The notes under the pieces were generated by a model. The model was not told the DNA's origin, ran no database searches, and saw only the letters and a program-made list of their open reading frames with translations. The translations under genes were made by a program, and so were the position numbers. From Candidatus Kapaibacterium sp. (lineage in GTDB: Bacteria > Bacteroidota > Ignavibacteria > Kapaibacteriales > Kapaibacteriaceae), in NCBI GenBank assembly GCA_026390655.1, contig JAPLFN010000120.1:1-38252 (forward strand): DNA of 38,252 bases, in the 5' to 3' direction. Of the stretch, positions 17,869-27,500 are shown one piece after another; the stretch's first letter is position 1; every line of letters begins with the position of its first letter.

Positions 17869-18470
17869 GTCAGTACCTCTATTTGGTCCCTGACGAGGGT
17901 CAGTCCATACGGTGTTGTAGAACCGTCACCTGTGCGCGTTCCCCGAAAGCGATCTGCAAAACCAAAGACAGAGCCCGTGGCGTCCGTAGGCTCCAGATCG
18001 ACATCGTTCGTTGCCGAGTTAAAATTGAGCCACGGCGCGAACTCCACGGCAGGAGCTTCCGAAGGGTTGGTCTCTATAGTCATACCAGGTCGTGCGTCCG
18101 TCACCCCACGAACAACGGACACGAGTTGGATTCCGGGGAAGTATGTTGAGTCGAATATCGCCTGCATGTCGTCGGGATGCGTGGGACCGTTGTGAAACGC
18201 GTCAAAGTAATCAGAGACGTGCCAGCGCCTTCCTCTGAAGCGCTCGCCGAGTTTGCTCCGTGGCGCGGCCCAATTCCAGCCGAAGCTGAAATCTGCTTCC
18301 GCGAAATCGACGACCGCTTCTCGCGCTGCCGTGTAGGCTGTGTTCGTATGCGGCGGAACGTATGTTGCCCCTGGCTTCCAGCCAAGCGAAGGCAAGGGCG
18401 CAGGGCGGGGCTGAGCGTACAAGGCAGCAGTGCCCATTAGCAGACACAATACTACAATCGGCGTCCTCAT
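17829..18470 (-). CDS. 5' segment (signal peptide and N-terminus) of the frameshifted T9SS surface protein
   Basis: The ORF starts MRTPIVVLCLLMGTAALYAQ, a classical signal peptide cleaved at about residue 20. It continues through FSFGWNWAAPRSKLGERFRG and HVSDYFDAFHNGPTHPDDMQ to YGLTLVRDQIEVLT. It then runs into TRTSPPSTRSSFA and a TAG at 17829-17831, which has no protein character, while the -1 frame carries on sensibly. Joined to the 3' segment it gives about 1933 residues. The ATG at 18470 overlaps the TGA of the propeller gene (ATGA, 18467-18470), which fixes the start and makes the pair an operon; an ATG at 18494 is rejected. Confidence 0.78.
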   Translation of the reverse strand: MRTPIVVLCLLMGTAALYAQPRPAPLPSLGWKPGATYVPPHTNTAYTAAREAVVDFAEADFSFGWNWAAPRSKLGERFRGRRWHVSDYFDAFHNGPTHPDDMQAIFDSTYFPGIQLVSVVRGVTDARPGMTIETNPSEAPAVEFAPWLNFNSATNDVDLEPTDATGSVFGFADRFRGTRTGDGSTTPYGLTLVRDQIEVLTRTSPPSTRSSFA

Positions 18471-19915
18471 TGCACCACCACTTTTTTTGAACATAGTGGT
18501 TTTGTCTGGCTTCGTAGCTGCAATACGTACGCTCCTGAACCAACAGAAGCAGGCACTACAAACGTGTAGGCTATTTTTTCTCGCACAGGTGTGGGAGCGA
18601 GCGCGCCGCGAGCTACTTCTCTGCCATCAACCGAGAACAATACCCACGTTGTGGCTTCCTTGCCCGGGCATGTTACCGTAATAACGCCCGTCATCGGATT
18701 AGGGTACACCGTATTACTGTCCTGACTTGCTTTGAAGTCGGGAACGCTAGAAGTACTCGGAATCAAACTCTCGGCGCGTAAGCCACCTTCCCCACGGCCA
18801 TTGGTGAAACCGATGGTGAGAGCCGAGTTGTTTGTGGCGCCAGCATATACGGACCACGAGTTGCCGAAAAACTTACTTGTGTCACTCATTTTGTTTAAGG
18901 GGACCGAGTCTCCAACATTGTAGAAAACGAATCCGCGCCAATCTGCTGGAATCTGCTTTGAGTCTCGCAAGCAGAAGAAGCGGGCCGCGTCCTTGGACCA
19001 TGAAGGGTTTTGAAAGTCGTCATCATTCTCCCCCGTAAAATCTCCCGTAATAGACCAGATCACCTTGCCCGTTTCGATCTCTGTGACGCTGGCTCGGGGG
19101 CCTGTGACGGGGTCGGGGCCGAAGCCTATTGGCAAACCATAGCCTGAGGCCATAACGTGGCGTCCGTCTCCCGAGACAGCACAGAAGCCACATTCCTTGG
19201 TATGCCGAAAAGTTGGTGCGCCGTTTCCTATCGTTGCAATCGAAACACGATTGCGGGCACTGACACTGCCGATGCTGCCACTTGATACGAAAACCATTTG
19301 ATGCTCTGCATCATCGAAGTCGCAACGGTAGTATGATCTTGCGTCAACGAGATACGATGTATCTTCTTGCAAGTCATGCAACCTCATCTGGTAATAGAAG
19401 TAGTTCGGCACGCTTACCGACCTTGTTGAGTCCGGCACAATCACATAGCGCCCCGACGGCGAGACCTTCACGCGCACCCCCCCCCAGTCTGCCCCGAAGC
19501 CACTGCCGTAGAACATGCTGTCCTTGATAATACGCTTGGACGGGTAGTCCATCAACAGAACTTTGCAGACTTTCTCATTTCTGGCAACAATCAACGCAAG
19601 TACCTTACCGTCACGAGAGCACGAGATGTCTACTACTGCGCTAAACCGGTCACTAGCCTTGCCATTGGACCAGTCACTCATCTTGATTGTGTCACGAGCT
19701 TCTCCGGTCTTTGCGTCAAGCACGTAGATGCGTTCATCTTGCGCACCGCCAAACAAAAGTCCCGCACCTTCGGCCAAGGCTATCCCACCAGTCGGGTACG
19801 GATTGCTAACCTCCCACAACACTTGCCCCACTCTAGGTAATGTCTGGGCTTGCATGGAGGTGGCTGCTAAGATCAACGATAGTATTGCAGCGATAATCGT
19901 TTTAATGTTTATCAT
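18467..19915 (-). CDS. T9SS-exported beta-propeller protein with type A sorting domain
   Basis: A 482-residue protein: signal MINIKTIIAAILSLILAATS with cleavage near MQAQ, then a propeller-like body. Repeated strands include GGIALAEGAGLLFGGAQDER, IYVLDAKTGEARDTI, VVDISCSRDGKVLALIVARN, VKVSPSGRYVIVPDS, GFCAVSGDGRHVMASGYG and IETGKVIWSITGDF. The C-terminal 85 residues are a T9SS sorting domain (VYPNPMTGVITVTCPG, WVLFSVDGREVARG, GAYVLQLRSQ, KKVVV). The ATG at 19915 is chosen because AAGGA lies 12 bases upstream and the signal peptide then starts at residue 1. A strong sigma70 promoter is at 19945-19973. A nine-G coding tract (plus-strand C run 19477-19485) sits within DWGGVRV, a likely slippage site. 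The gene is coupled to the giant surface protein downstream. Function unknown. Confidence 0.83.
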   Translation of the reverse strand: MINIKTIIAAILSLILAATSMQAQTLPRVGQVLWEVSNPYPTGGIALAEGAGLLFGGAQDERIYVLDAKTGEARDTIKMSDWSNGKASDRFSAVVDISCSRDGKVLALIVARNEKVCKVLLMDYPSKRIIKDSMFYGSGFGADWGGVRVKVSPSGRYVIVPDSTRSVSVPNYFYYQMRLHDLQEDTSYLVDARSYYRCDFDDAEHQMVFVSSGSIGSVSARNRVSIATIGNGAPTFRHTKECGFCAVSGDGRHVMASGYGLPIGFGPDPVTGPRASVTEIETGKVIWSITGDFTGENDDDFQNPSWSKDAARFFCLRDSKQIPADWRGFVFYNVGDSVPLNKMSDTSKFFGNSWSVYAGATNNSALTIGFTNGRGEGGLRAESLIPSTSSVPDFKASQDSNTVYPNPMTGVITVTCPGKEATTWVLFSVDGREVARGALAPTPVREKIAYTFVVPASVGSGAYVLQLRSQTKPLCSKKVVVQ

Positions 19916-19944
19916 TTTCTTATTTCCTTCGGGTGTAGCAGTCA

Positions 19945-19973
19945 ATTGTAGACGGCCGGAAAATCTGTGTCAA
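19945..19973 (-). promoter_or_regulatory. Sigma70-type promoter of the T9SS cargo operon
   Basis: On the minus strand TTGACA (19973-19968), exactly 17 nt, then TACAAT (19950-19945). The predicted start is near 19938, giving a leader of about 23 nt that holds an AAGGA ribosome-binding site before the ATG at 19915. Five or six of six bases match in both boxes. Confidence 0.75.
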
Positions 19974-20186
19974 TGTTACAGCGATTTCAACTTGCAGATA
20001 CCTTGACAAAACCTTTATTCGACAGTCGGTGCGTGAGGCAAGACATTCTAACCGAGGACGATTCACCACGACGATGAACGCGAAACAGCATACTACGGAT
20101 ACTGATCCGCCTTATGTGTTAATACGGTATAAAGTTCCTAGCTTGCTACGATTCTTCAGTCTTCAAGCTGGTTAAGGACGTATTCT

Positions 20187-20324
20187 ATGACAGAGCAGGT
20201 CGTCACGAAAAGAGAATTCAAGGACCTTGTCGCTTATGTGCGTTTTGGCCTGATCCGAGAATGGTACATTGACGTCGCTACGCAACTTCACGCCGGGAGC
20301 CATACTCTCCCGGAGACAGAGTGA
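20187..20324 (+). CDS. Possible 45-aa small protein
   Basis: ATG at 20187 preceded by AAGGA with an 8-nt spacer, coding MTEQVVTKREFKDLVAYVRF, GLIREWYIDVATQLHAGSHT and LPETE, then TGA. The sequence is amphipathic and helical-looking, with no signal or membrane segment. It lies alone in the 430-bp space between the T9SS cargo promoter and the end of the first giant gene. I recognise no family; it could be a real small gene or a remnant. The rest of 19974-20371 shows no other ORF or clear structure. Confidence 0.35.
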   Translation: MTEQVVTKREFKDLVAYVRFGLIREWYIDVATQLHAGSHTLPETE

Positions 20325-20371
20325 TCATATCGATCTCAGTAAGCACGTAATCGTCAGACTAAAGCCAGACG

Positions 20372-20791
20372 TTAATACAACGGCAACACGTCTGCATAGA
20401 CAATGCGTTTGTCGAGGGTGAAGTCCATATCGCCCCCTCCATCAGCATTCTTGTTGCCAAGACTGAGTGCGCGTAGGCGGTTGTCGAGTGGGTCAGAGAA
20501 GAACTGTTCGTACTCCTTGATCACAACGCGATGCTGCGTACCGAGAACGCCGCCATCAACACGAAGAGTACCGCCCCACATGTTTGCGGCGGGAATACGG
20601 TCAATGCGCTGTGACACTACGGGCGTCCACCCAAGATCGTCGCCACCTTCAGATGGGTTCCGCTTCTCGATGGTCACCTCAATCTCACTGCCTGTTTGAC
20701 CCGTGGTGTTGATTCGATATGTAGGCCCAACTACTTGCACGTTGATCGTAGAACCATCGGCGTCGATCGATGCCGTTGCTTGACGGTCGGG
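20372..20791 (-). CDS. 3' segment of frameshifted giant protein A (~1389 aa)
   Basis: 139 codons in the frame that continues protein A. Reading with a one-base backward slip at 20789-20791 gives FIRLHPDRQATASIDADGST then INVQVVGPTYRI, a smooth junction, whereas the original frame runs into TVKQRHRSTPMVLRSTCK and a stop. The segment ends GGGDMDFTLDKRIVYADVLP followed by LY and TAA. The only local start codon is a GTG at 20740, mid-domain, so this is not an independent gene. Beta-rich, no known domain. Confidence 0.7.
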   Translation of the reverse strand, partial: PDRQATASIDADGSTINVQVVGPTYRINTTGQTGSEIEVTIEKRNPSEGGDDLGWTPVVSQRIDRIPAANMWGGTLRVDGGVLGTQHRVVIKEYEQFFSDPLDNRLRALSLGNKNADGGGDMDFTLDKRIVYADVLPLY

Positions 20792-23700
20792 TGGAGGCGG
20801 ATGAATGGATAGTACGACTCACCAGGGTTGATGGTAACGTCACAGAACCATAGTTGACGCTCGGTATCATAGTGTGGCTTGTAGGCCACCACGGTGAATC
20901 GTTCTGTAACACCAAGCTCCTCAAGAGAAACTCCGCTTTGAATCACATCTGCATCGGCAAAGTTTGCGGCAAGAGGTGTTGAATCAGACGGTGTTGGAGC
21001 GCTCAACCAGATCGGATCAAGACCCCATTGCGTTACGTACGGCGTGTGGCTCTCCGGAATGTCGACTTTCGAGAGCGCCATCGATCCTAGGACGGTGCCC
21101 TTCGTGGCAAGTGCTCCTCCGTCCTTGAGATATAGCGTTCCCTTGAAGTCCTTACCGCCGCCTCCACCTCCGCCGGTTCCAGGTGTGAACTTCTGGCCCG
21201 TGTACAGAACAATCCCAACCATCTCCTCATTGCCGGATGAGTACCACGTGCGCTCCATCCAAATACGCAGACCGCCACCCTTACGTGTAGATGTTACGAC
21301 GTTGCCAGTAAGAACTTTTTCGTTTTCTACCCACGTGAATGATGGTATCACATACAAGAGTTTTACAGCATCAGGACGCTTAGAGCTAAGAATGTGGAGT
21401 GCCTTGCCTACGCCCTTGCGTGTAAGGTTTGCTTGATCCTTATTGATCGACTCCGGCATGTACTCTCGGAACAGGGTAGTGGCCGTAGGGACGTATGTAA
21501 CATGACGATGCTTTGTATCGCCAAACTCCTGTGTCTTCTCCGCCATGAGCTTGTCTACTGCGCGGTCTTCCACATGCTGGTCATAAAAGTACGATCGCTG
21601 CTGAAGTTCTTCTGGTCCAGGCTTGTTAAGATTGTCTTCCTTCATCATCCACTCTGTATTCATGTCGATCTTCTGCGTTGTTCGACCATGAACGTAGGTG
21701 TCGCTGATGTTGATCGTTGCATTCGTTCCACCGAATTCACGAAGCGCAACCACCGCCGCTTTCACTTCTGGTTTTTTAAGGGGCTTCTGGGTTGCGTGCA
21801 CAAGATTCAAAACTCGGCCCGGTGTTATCAGCCACGAAAGTCCTCGCGATGCAGCTGCGAGTGCAGCTCCGGCAATGCCCGCCGCTTGTAAGGTTCCCTT
21901 GTGCCCGAGTAAGTCCAGATTCTGATCTGCTTCAGTTTGTTTCTCGCCAAGTGAGCTACTGAACAAGATCTTTGCTTGCTCGCCCTTAGGAAGCATGATA
22001 GTTAATGTGCGCTGTCCAAGATCCCACGTGGGAGCACCGGATCCTTCTGCGAGCTTGATAATGATGCTACGTATCTCGGGCCATACGTCAATCCCGTCAA
22101 AGACCACGGTAACGACGCCGGAGGCTGATGCGACACTCGCCATATTCACGCCAGCGAGAGTGACCTCCATGAGCTGACTCGCTGTAACACCAGGAACACC
22201 GGAAAGCGTAAAGCCACGCGCCAGCGGATCTGGCAAATATGGCGGAACTGCTGACGGACCAGGAACGTATGGGTAGTTGATCGCATTTTCTCGTGCGTCG
22301 CCTGCGGGTGGCACGTTGTCCGTTGCTTCCGGCTTAAGATCTCCGGTAACTGTGCGAGTGTACCAACGAGTTGGAAGCTGCCCGCTCTTCTTTACGATCA
22401 GGTCGTAGGTCGGCACGTCGCCCTTGAGTTTCCCCTTTGGAGTAACATCAAAGAATCCGTGGCGCTCGCACGTTTGTTGAGCGGCAAGGGGAGGATAGAC
22501 GTGACGTTCTGAAGCCTCTGTTGTAGGAACTTCATCAGCATCGTTCTCACTAGCATTGTAATTGCGGATGACCATTCGCTCCAGAGACTCGCCCTCTATC
22601 GGGTGTCTCTTCAGCGCAAGTATCGGCGATACGATCGGGTCCCAGCGCAGGTAACGCACAAGCGCAGTTGTGCATGAAATGTCATCGGGGGCGATCTCGT
22701 TCAAATGAGGACCGTTACCCAGCGCGTCCACCACGCGTGCACGCATCCGATAGCCCCTGCCGTACCGTAGTCGAGGCAGGGAGCCCTTCATAACGGTAAT
22801 GCTGGATTCAATCTGATAGTCGTAGTCAGATGGAGGCGATTGCTTCTTTGTGTCGGGCGCGATCTCATCTTCTGTTCCGATGTGCTGACCGATCAACGGC
22901 GCAACAAGACTCCAGCCTTCCCATTGCATCACGGTTTCGTGAGCGTACAGCGAACGCAAGGATGGCGTGTCGTCGGAGCCAACAGGACGTGAAGCACCGA
23001 AGGTCATCACTCCCTCTTCGTCTGCAACGGAAACGCCCTTGGTCTTTAAGTCGCCGGTGGCATTCGGGAACGTGTACGTAGCGTTGCGTCTCATCAACGA
23101 ATGCCACTTCTTTGAAACATCGTCCCAGACGTCAATTCTGAAGCCACGCAAGAGATCGTCTGCGTAGAGATTGACTTCTGTGTCAGTGACAAGTTTGTTG
23201 TAATTCTGCGCGCTGCGAATAAGAGACTTTGCAAGCTTTAATCCGCGGTTGACGCGGATCAATTGCAGTCCTGTTCCGCGCACTGCCGGTGGTGTTGCAT
23301 CCGACGCAGAATCAAGAGTATCAAAGGTCATCTTCAATCGGTGCAGCATGCCACGCGTGTATTGCAGCGTCTTAAGCGCTGCAGCATCAACATCAATTTG
23401 GATGATGTCAAAATGACTTGCATCGTCCAGACAAAGAACAGCCCCCCTTATCTCAGAATCCGGTAGGGGGCGAGGAAGGAACTGCCAATACTCAGGAGCA
23501 CCTACGCGGTCGAGTCGGTATGCTACCCATGGCGTTGTATTCTTAGTGCCTGGAGTCTTGGGTGACGGGAAATCAACGAGGCAACGTAGACGGCTGACGT
23601 CAGTGAAGCCCGATGGAATCTCGAACTCCACATGCTGAACAAGACCCAGCTTGCGAAGCATGATCGGATACTCGCGCATAAACGAGATCACCTGATGAAA

Positions 23701-24540
23701 GTCGTAGGTGGGCCGTGCGATCTTTGGGCGACCAACGCGACGCTGAATCTTATCACCCTTTTTGAGTCCGGGTTTGTCTACACTGTAGTTTCTCGCCGTG
23801 TGGAAGATCTCTGCCATCAAGAGTCCACCTACGGGCTTATCGTAATCGACGGGCCGAAACAACATCCGCTCAGCCTTTGATGGAACCTCTATTGGACGCT
23901 TATTGATCTCACGGACGGCTCCCTTTGCTGTGTCACCTTCATTCATCCGCTTCGCAGTGTTCGCCATGCCCTGAGACTCCCATGAACTCTTGAGCTGACG
24001 CAGACCCGCTTCGTCTTCATCTGTTGGTGTAAGATCTTTCATCAGATCCATTACCTTGGGCAGCTCAGTTAGAACTCCAAAGTTGGACTTTGTCTTCTTG
24101 AACTTCGATAGGACAACGTCAATTTTTGGAGCTGTAGAAAATTCCTTTGCAAGCGTGACGTATGCGGCGTTGACCGAGTCCATCACGTTCTTCACTGGGA
24201 ATGATACTACCTGAAAATCGGTGAACGGGCGATACTCAAATGGGCGCACAAGCGTTGTTGGCGCAAAGATCGCCTTCCACGTTTCCGAGTCCGCAGCATC
24301 ATCCTTCTGCGTTTGATCCGTCGGCTTTACCTTGATGCCGTCGAAGTCGAGAGTGACCTTGATACCTTTCAACGTTTCCGGCCAATTCAGCCAGTCCGGA
24401 TAGTCGTTCAAAGTACGAGGGGCAGTAGTTGCTTCTTGCAGCTTTGGTGTAACGCTGATCGCTACGGAGAGGTACGTTCTTCCGCTGCGTTGTTCAACGT
24501 CATACGGTATTGCGATCCATTGGAGTTCCTGTGTAGCCAT
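20731..24540 (-). CDS. 5' segment of giant uncharacterised protein A
   Basis: The ORF starts MATQELQWIAIPYDVEQRSG with no signal peptide, and YPDWLNWPETLKGIKVTLDF lies at about residues 41-60. About 1250 residues precede the frame break. The protein is beta-rich, with a low-complexity Gly run (GTGGGGGGGKDFKG, near residue 1122) and late segments such as PFIRLHP. From memory, large hypothetical proteins with the same opening (an aromatic IPxG/IPY start, then a PDWLxWP signature) exist in Actinobacteria and Myxobacteria and often lie next to homologues of giant B; I cannot check this here. ATG 24540 is chosen because a strong GGAGG lies nine bases upstream and the giant B stop is only four bases before it. 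The transcript is shared with giant B. Function unknown. Confidence 0.75.
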   Translation of the reverse strand: MATQELQWIAIPYDVEQRSGRTYLSVAISVTPKLQEATTAPRTLNDYPDWLNWPETLKGIKVTLDFDGIKVKPTDQTQKDDAADSETWKAIFAPTTLVRPFEYRPFTDFQVVSFPVKNVMDSVNAAYVTLAKEFSTAPKIDVVLSKFKKTKSNFGVLTELPKVMDLMKDLTPTDEDEAGLRQLKSSWESQGMANTAKRMNEGDTAKGAVREINKRPIEVPSKAERMLFRPVDYDKPVGGLLMAEIFHTARNYSVDKPGLKKGDKIQRRVGRPKIARPTYDFHQVISFMREYPIMLRKLGLVQHVEFEIPSGFTDVSRLRCLVDFPSPKTPGTKNTTPWVAYRLDRVGAPEYWQFLPRPLPDSEIRGAVLCLDDASHFDIIQIDVDAAALKTLQYTRGMLHRLKMTFDTLDSASDATPPAVRGTGLQLIRVNRGLKLAKSLIRSAQNYNKLVTDTEVNLYADDLLRGFRIDVWDDVSKKWHSLMRRNATYTFPNATGDLKTKGVSVADEEGVMTFGASRPVGSDDTPSLRSLYAHETVMQWEGWSLVAPLIGQHIGTEDEIAPDTKKQSPPSDYDYQIESSITVMKGSLPRLRYGRGYRMRARVVDALGNGPHLNEIAPDDISCTTALVRYLRWDPIVSPILALKRHPIEGESLERMVIRNYNASENDADEVPTTEASERHVYPPLAAQQTCERHGFFDVTPKGKLKGDVPTYDLIVKKSGQLPTRWYTRTVTGDLKPEATDNVPPAGDARENAINYPYVPGPSAVPPYLPDPLARGFTLSGVPGVTASQLMEVTLAGVNMASVASASGVVTVVFDGIDVWPEIRSIIIKLAEGSGAPTWDLGQRTLTIMLPKGEQAKILFSSSLGEKQTEADQNLDLLGHKGTLQAAGIAGAALAAASRGLSWLITPGRVLNLVHATQKPLKKPEVKAAVVALREFGGTNATINISDTYVHGRTTQKIDMNTEWMMKEDNLNKPGPEELQQRSYFYDQHVEDRAVDKLMAEKTQEFGDTKHRHVTYVPTATTLFREYMPESINKDQANLTRKGVGKALHILSSKRPDAVKLLYVIPSFTWVENEKVLTGNVVTSTRKGGGLRIWMERTWYSSGNEEMVGIVLYTGQKFTPGTGGGGGGGKDFKGTLYLKDGGALATKGTVLGSMALSKVDIPESHTPYVTQWGLDPIWLSAPTPSDSTPLAANFADADVIQSGVSLEELGVTERFTVVAYKPHYDTERQLWFCDVTINPGESYYPFIRLHPTVKQRHRSTPMVLRSTCK

Positions 24541-24544
24541 GATA

Positions 24545-27500
24545 TCAGGCCTCCTCATAGTCAAAACTTGAACAATAGAGTTCCCAGAGCGATGGCTCTG
24601 GTAGTGCGTCCTTGAATGTCGGATCGCCGTCGGAGCCCTTTAGTTGACGTTCTACGGTAACGCCTACGCTAAAGCTGAAGAACAATATCTCGATCTCTAC
24701 TTCGATGGTAGCAACACCAAAGACCTTGCCGTTGCTTTGCCATGTGAGTTTCAACTCAAACAACAAATTGATGTGGATGAGACCGAGAACGGAAAGGTTT
24801 CCTGTCAGTCGGAAATAGCCGGTAAGCTCCGATTGACTCACAAGCTTGCCTTCGATCTCTTTCTGCTCAAGCTTGTAATAGATGCCGGCCATCACGCTTG
24901 CGCCGCCAGATGCTATCCCGCAATCGAATGCGAAGTTGCCTCCAAATTCGAACGCGGCCTCAAGCATGCGCACACCCGATGGTGTGATCTCTATGCCGAA
25001 GAATCCGCCCCCTGCAAACATCATAATTGTCAGGCGGAACGGATTATCCTTTGTGCAGAACGCGAAATAGGCGGAGAAGGGGCGACCATCAAATGGTATC
25101 GTGATGCTCATGAGGAAGGCCATGTTCTGCAAGGAGAACACACCTACTGTCACGTTCGGCAAGCCGATCGTCATCGAAGCGGTGATGCCCGTTGGAAGTA
25201 CGCTGAAGTCAAATGAGAACCCAACGCCACCGCCACCACCACCCTTGGGAATGAGATCCTTGAGCTTATTGACGAACGATAGCGGACCAGCAAACTCTAC
25301 GCTCTTGATGTCCGGGTTGATCGATGGTTTCTCGCCGATCTTTGCCGAGAAGGAGATCTTGTTGAACGTGATGATGAGGAACTGTGCCGCACCATCGCCA
25401 ATGAGATTGATGATGAAGTTCGAGAGCGATCCGTAGAGTTTTACCTCCGGTGGATCCAGGTTGAGCTTCTTGATGAACTCAGCCTTGAGATAGAGGAACG
25501 CTTTGTCATCTTTATTGGTAGCCGACGGATCGCGAGGCATTAGGATGTTGCCTGGCGAGCCTTTGATCTCTGTTTGCCATTCGTAGACGAGCTGCAGTCC
25601 TTTCTTCAACGACTCAAGATTGCCCGCCACTTCCTTGTACTTGTTTGCAGCTTCGTTACCCGCCTCGATAAGGGGCTCCAAGGCTTTTTCAATCTCTGAC
25701 TTTAGTTCATTGGCCTTGTCTTCGATCCGTTTCTTCCACTCCTTGACGCGATCTTCCGCAGCTTTCTTTCCCGCAGTCACGTAGCTCTGAATCTCAGCCT
25801 TTACTGCGTCGACCTCTGCCTTCAGTGCATCCTTCGCTGCGTTCACTTCGGCAGCAACATCGCCGGCAAGTTTGTTTGCCTCCGCTTTTAGATCATCTGC
25901 CTTTGCCTTGATATCATTGATGTCGTCCTTAATTCCGAAGTCATCCTTCTTGTCGAGACCCGGCATCTTATCGAGATTATTCAGGATGCCTTGCACAAAA
26001 CTCAGGATATCCTTGAGTGTGATGTCTCCGAGGATCTTGCTCTTGAGCAGACCTTCGAAGTACTGCATCGGATCGAAGTTCCCGACGGCAGCTGCAGAGT
26101 TCGCAAGGTCGTTTACTTTTCCCTGGATCGGACCCATGAGGCGTGACAACGCGTCAACGCCAATGCTCGGTGCAGCAAGGCCGCCGGCCTTGTCCGACTG
26201 AGCACCGAAGTCCATCTGCAATGAATCCTTAAGAGCAAGGAACATTTGCGACGGATTCTTAATGTCGGCTACGTTAACAGGTGCCCCCTTGGCAACGGCA
26301 GCGCCGGCTTCAAACGCGTGTGCTAAATACTTCTCATAGAACTCAACTGTGTTACTGCCGCTCGTTCCTAACAACTCTTGTACCTTTTCGATCCGCACTG
26401 TGGACTTCTCCATGCGCGGAAAGAATCTTGGTGTTTCAACAGGGATGGAGTCGTTCGAATACCCCATCAAGAAAAACTCTTGAGTGGGTAGTGCAGTGTC
26501 GCCGCGTTTGATCGAAGGAGCAAAGGCAACTTTCTGTCCGCTCAAGTTTATCGTTCGACGAGACATCAGATTGATGTAGGAGTCGGGCTTGTTAGCACCA
26601 CCCTTAACACCGGTGAACGTTTGAAGTGCTGCTGGACTTGTAGGGCCAGCTGCATCCGGCGACGTGATGAAGGTGAGAGGTATACTGAATTGAATGGTGT
26701 TGTTGTCCCAGTCAGTACCGACACAGTTCCACAATACATCTTGTGGTGAACCACCTCCAATGGTGAACATCGGCCAGAAGCTATTTCCGGAGAACAATGT
26801 TGGTTGCGATGCGATAAGGGGCTTCGGCAGTTCGAGATTCGGTGTCACCTTCGTGGTGATCGTGATGCGCCGGAATGGCAACTCTCTACCTTGATGATCC
26901 ATGCCTGTGAGACCGTCAGCCGGAAACTCTCGCGTTGGTTCACGGAGCATGATGAACATCCGCTGCATGAGATAGGCAGCCATGTCTCCGCGAGGTGTGC
27001 GAACGAACTTGCGTTCCGTTTCCTTAACGAGTGTGGCGCGGTTTCCAAACGGAAAGAGATATCCCTTGTAGGCAACACGAACAAAGCTGTCTCTGCCCTG
27101 TGCGCCGCGTTGGACCCATGATTCTACTTCCAAGTCATCGGATGCGGCAGGATCCCACGATCCCGTACCATCCATCCATGCGCCAAGGGAAGTGAGCATG
27201 AGCCGTTTTACCTTTACCGGCTCCGGCTCGGTCTTGATCATGTTGTAGTTGGATGTAAGATCTACGATCTCACTGCGATCACGGCGATTAAGCGATGTCC
27301 GAAAAGGTCGCTCTTTATAAAGGGGCTGCATTGTACGTGCAGTCCCATAGTCGGGTGACCAGATAGCCCTTACAGTGCGGAAGTATTCGGAATATTCGTT
27401 TACAGTTCCGTCTGTGTGACGAACGCCAAGACGTGTATGCCAAAGTTCCGCACGACGTTGGTCCTTAGAGAGTCCGCTATCTTTTCTGTGCGCAAAACCT

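Noticed and set aside
17866..17870. Programmed -1 ribosomal frameshift in the T9SS surface gene
   Set aside because: No slippery heptamer of the X-XXY-YYZ type and no evident stimulatory stem; a missing base explains it better. The same applies at 20789-20791.
20372..20740. Independent 122-aa gene starting with GTG
   Set aside because: The sequence upstream in frame (DRQATASIDADGSTIN) is protein-like and joins to giant protein A after repair of one base.
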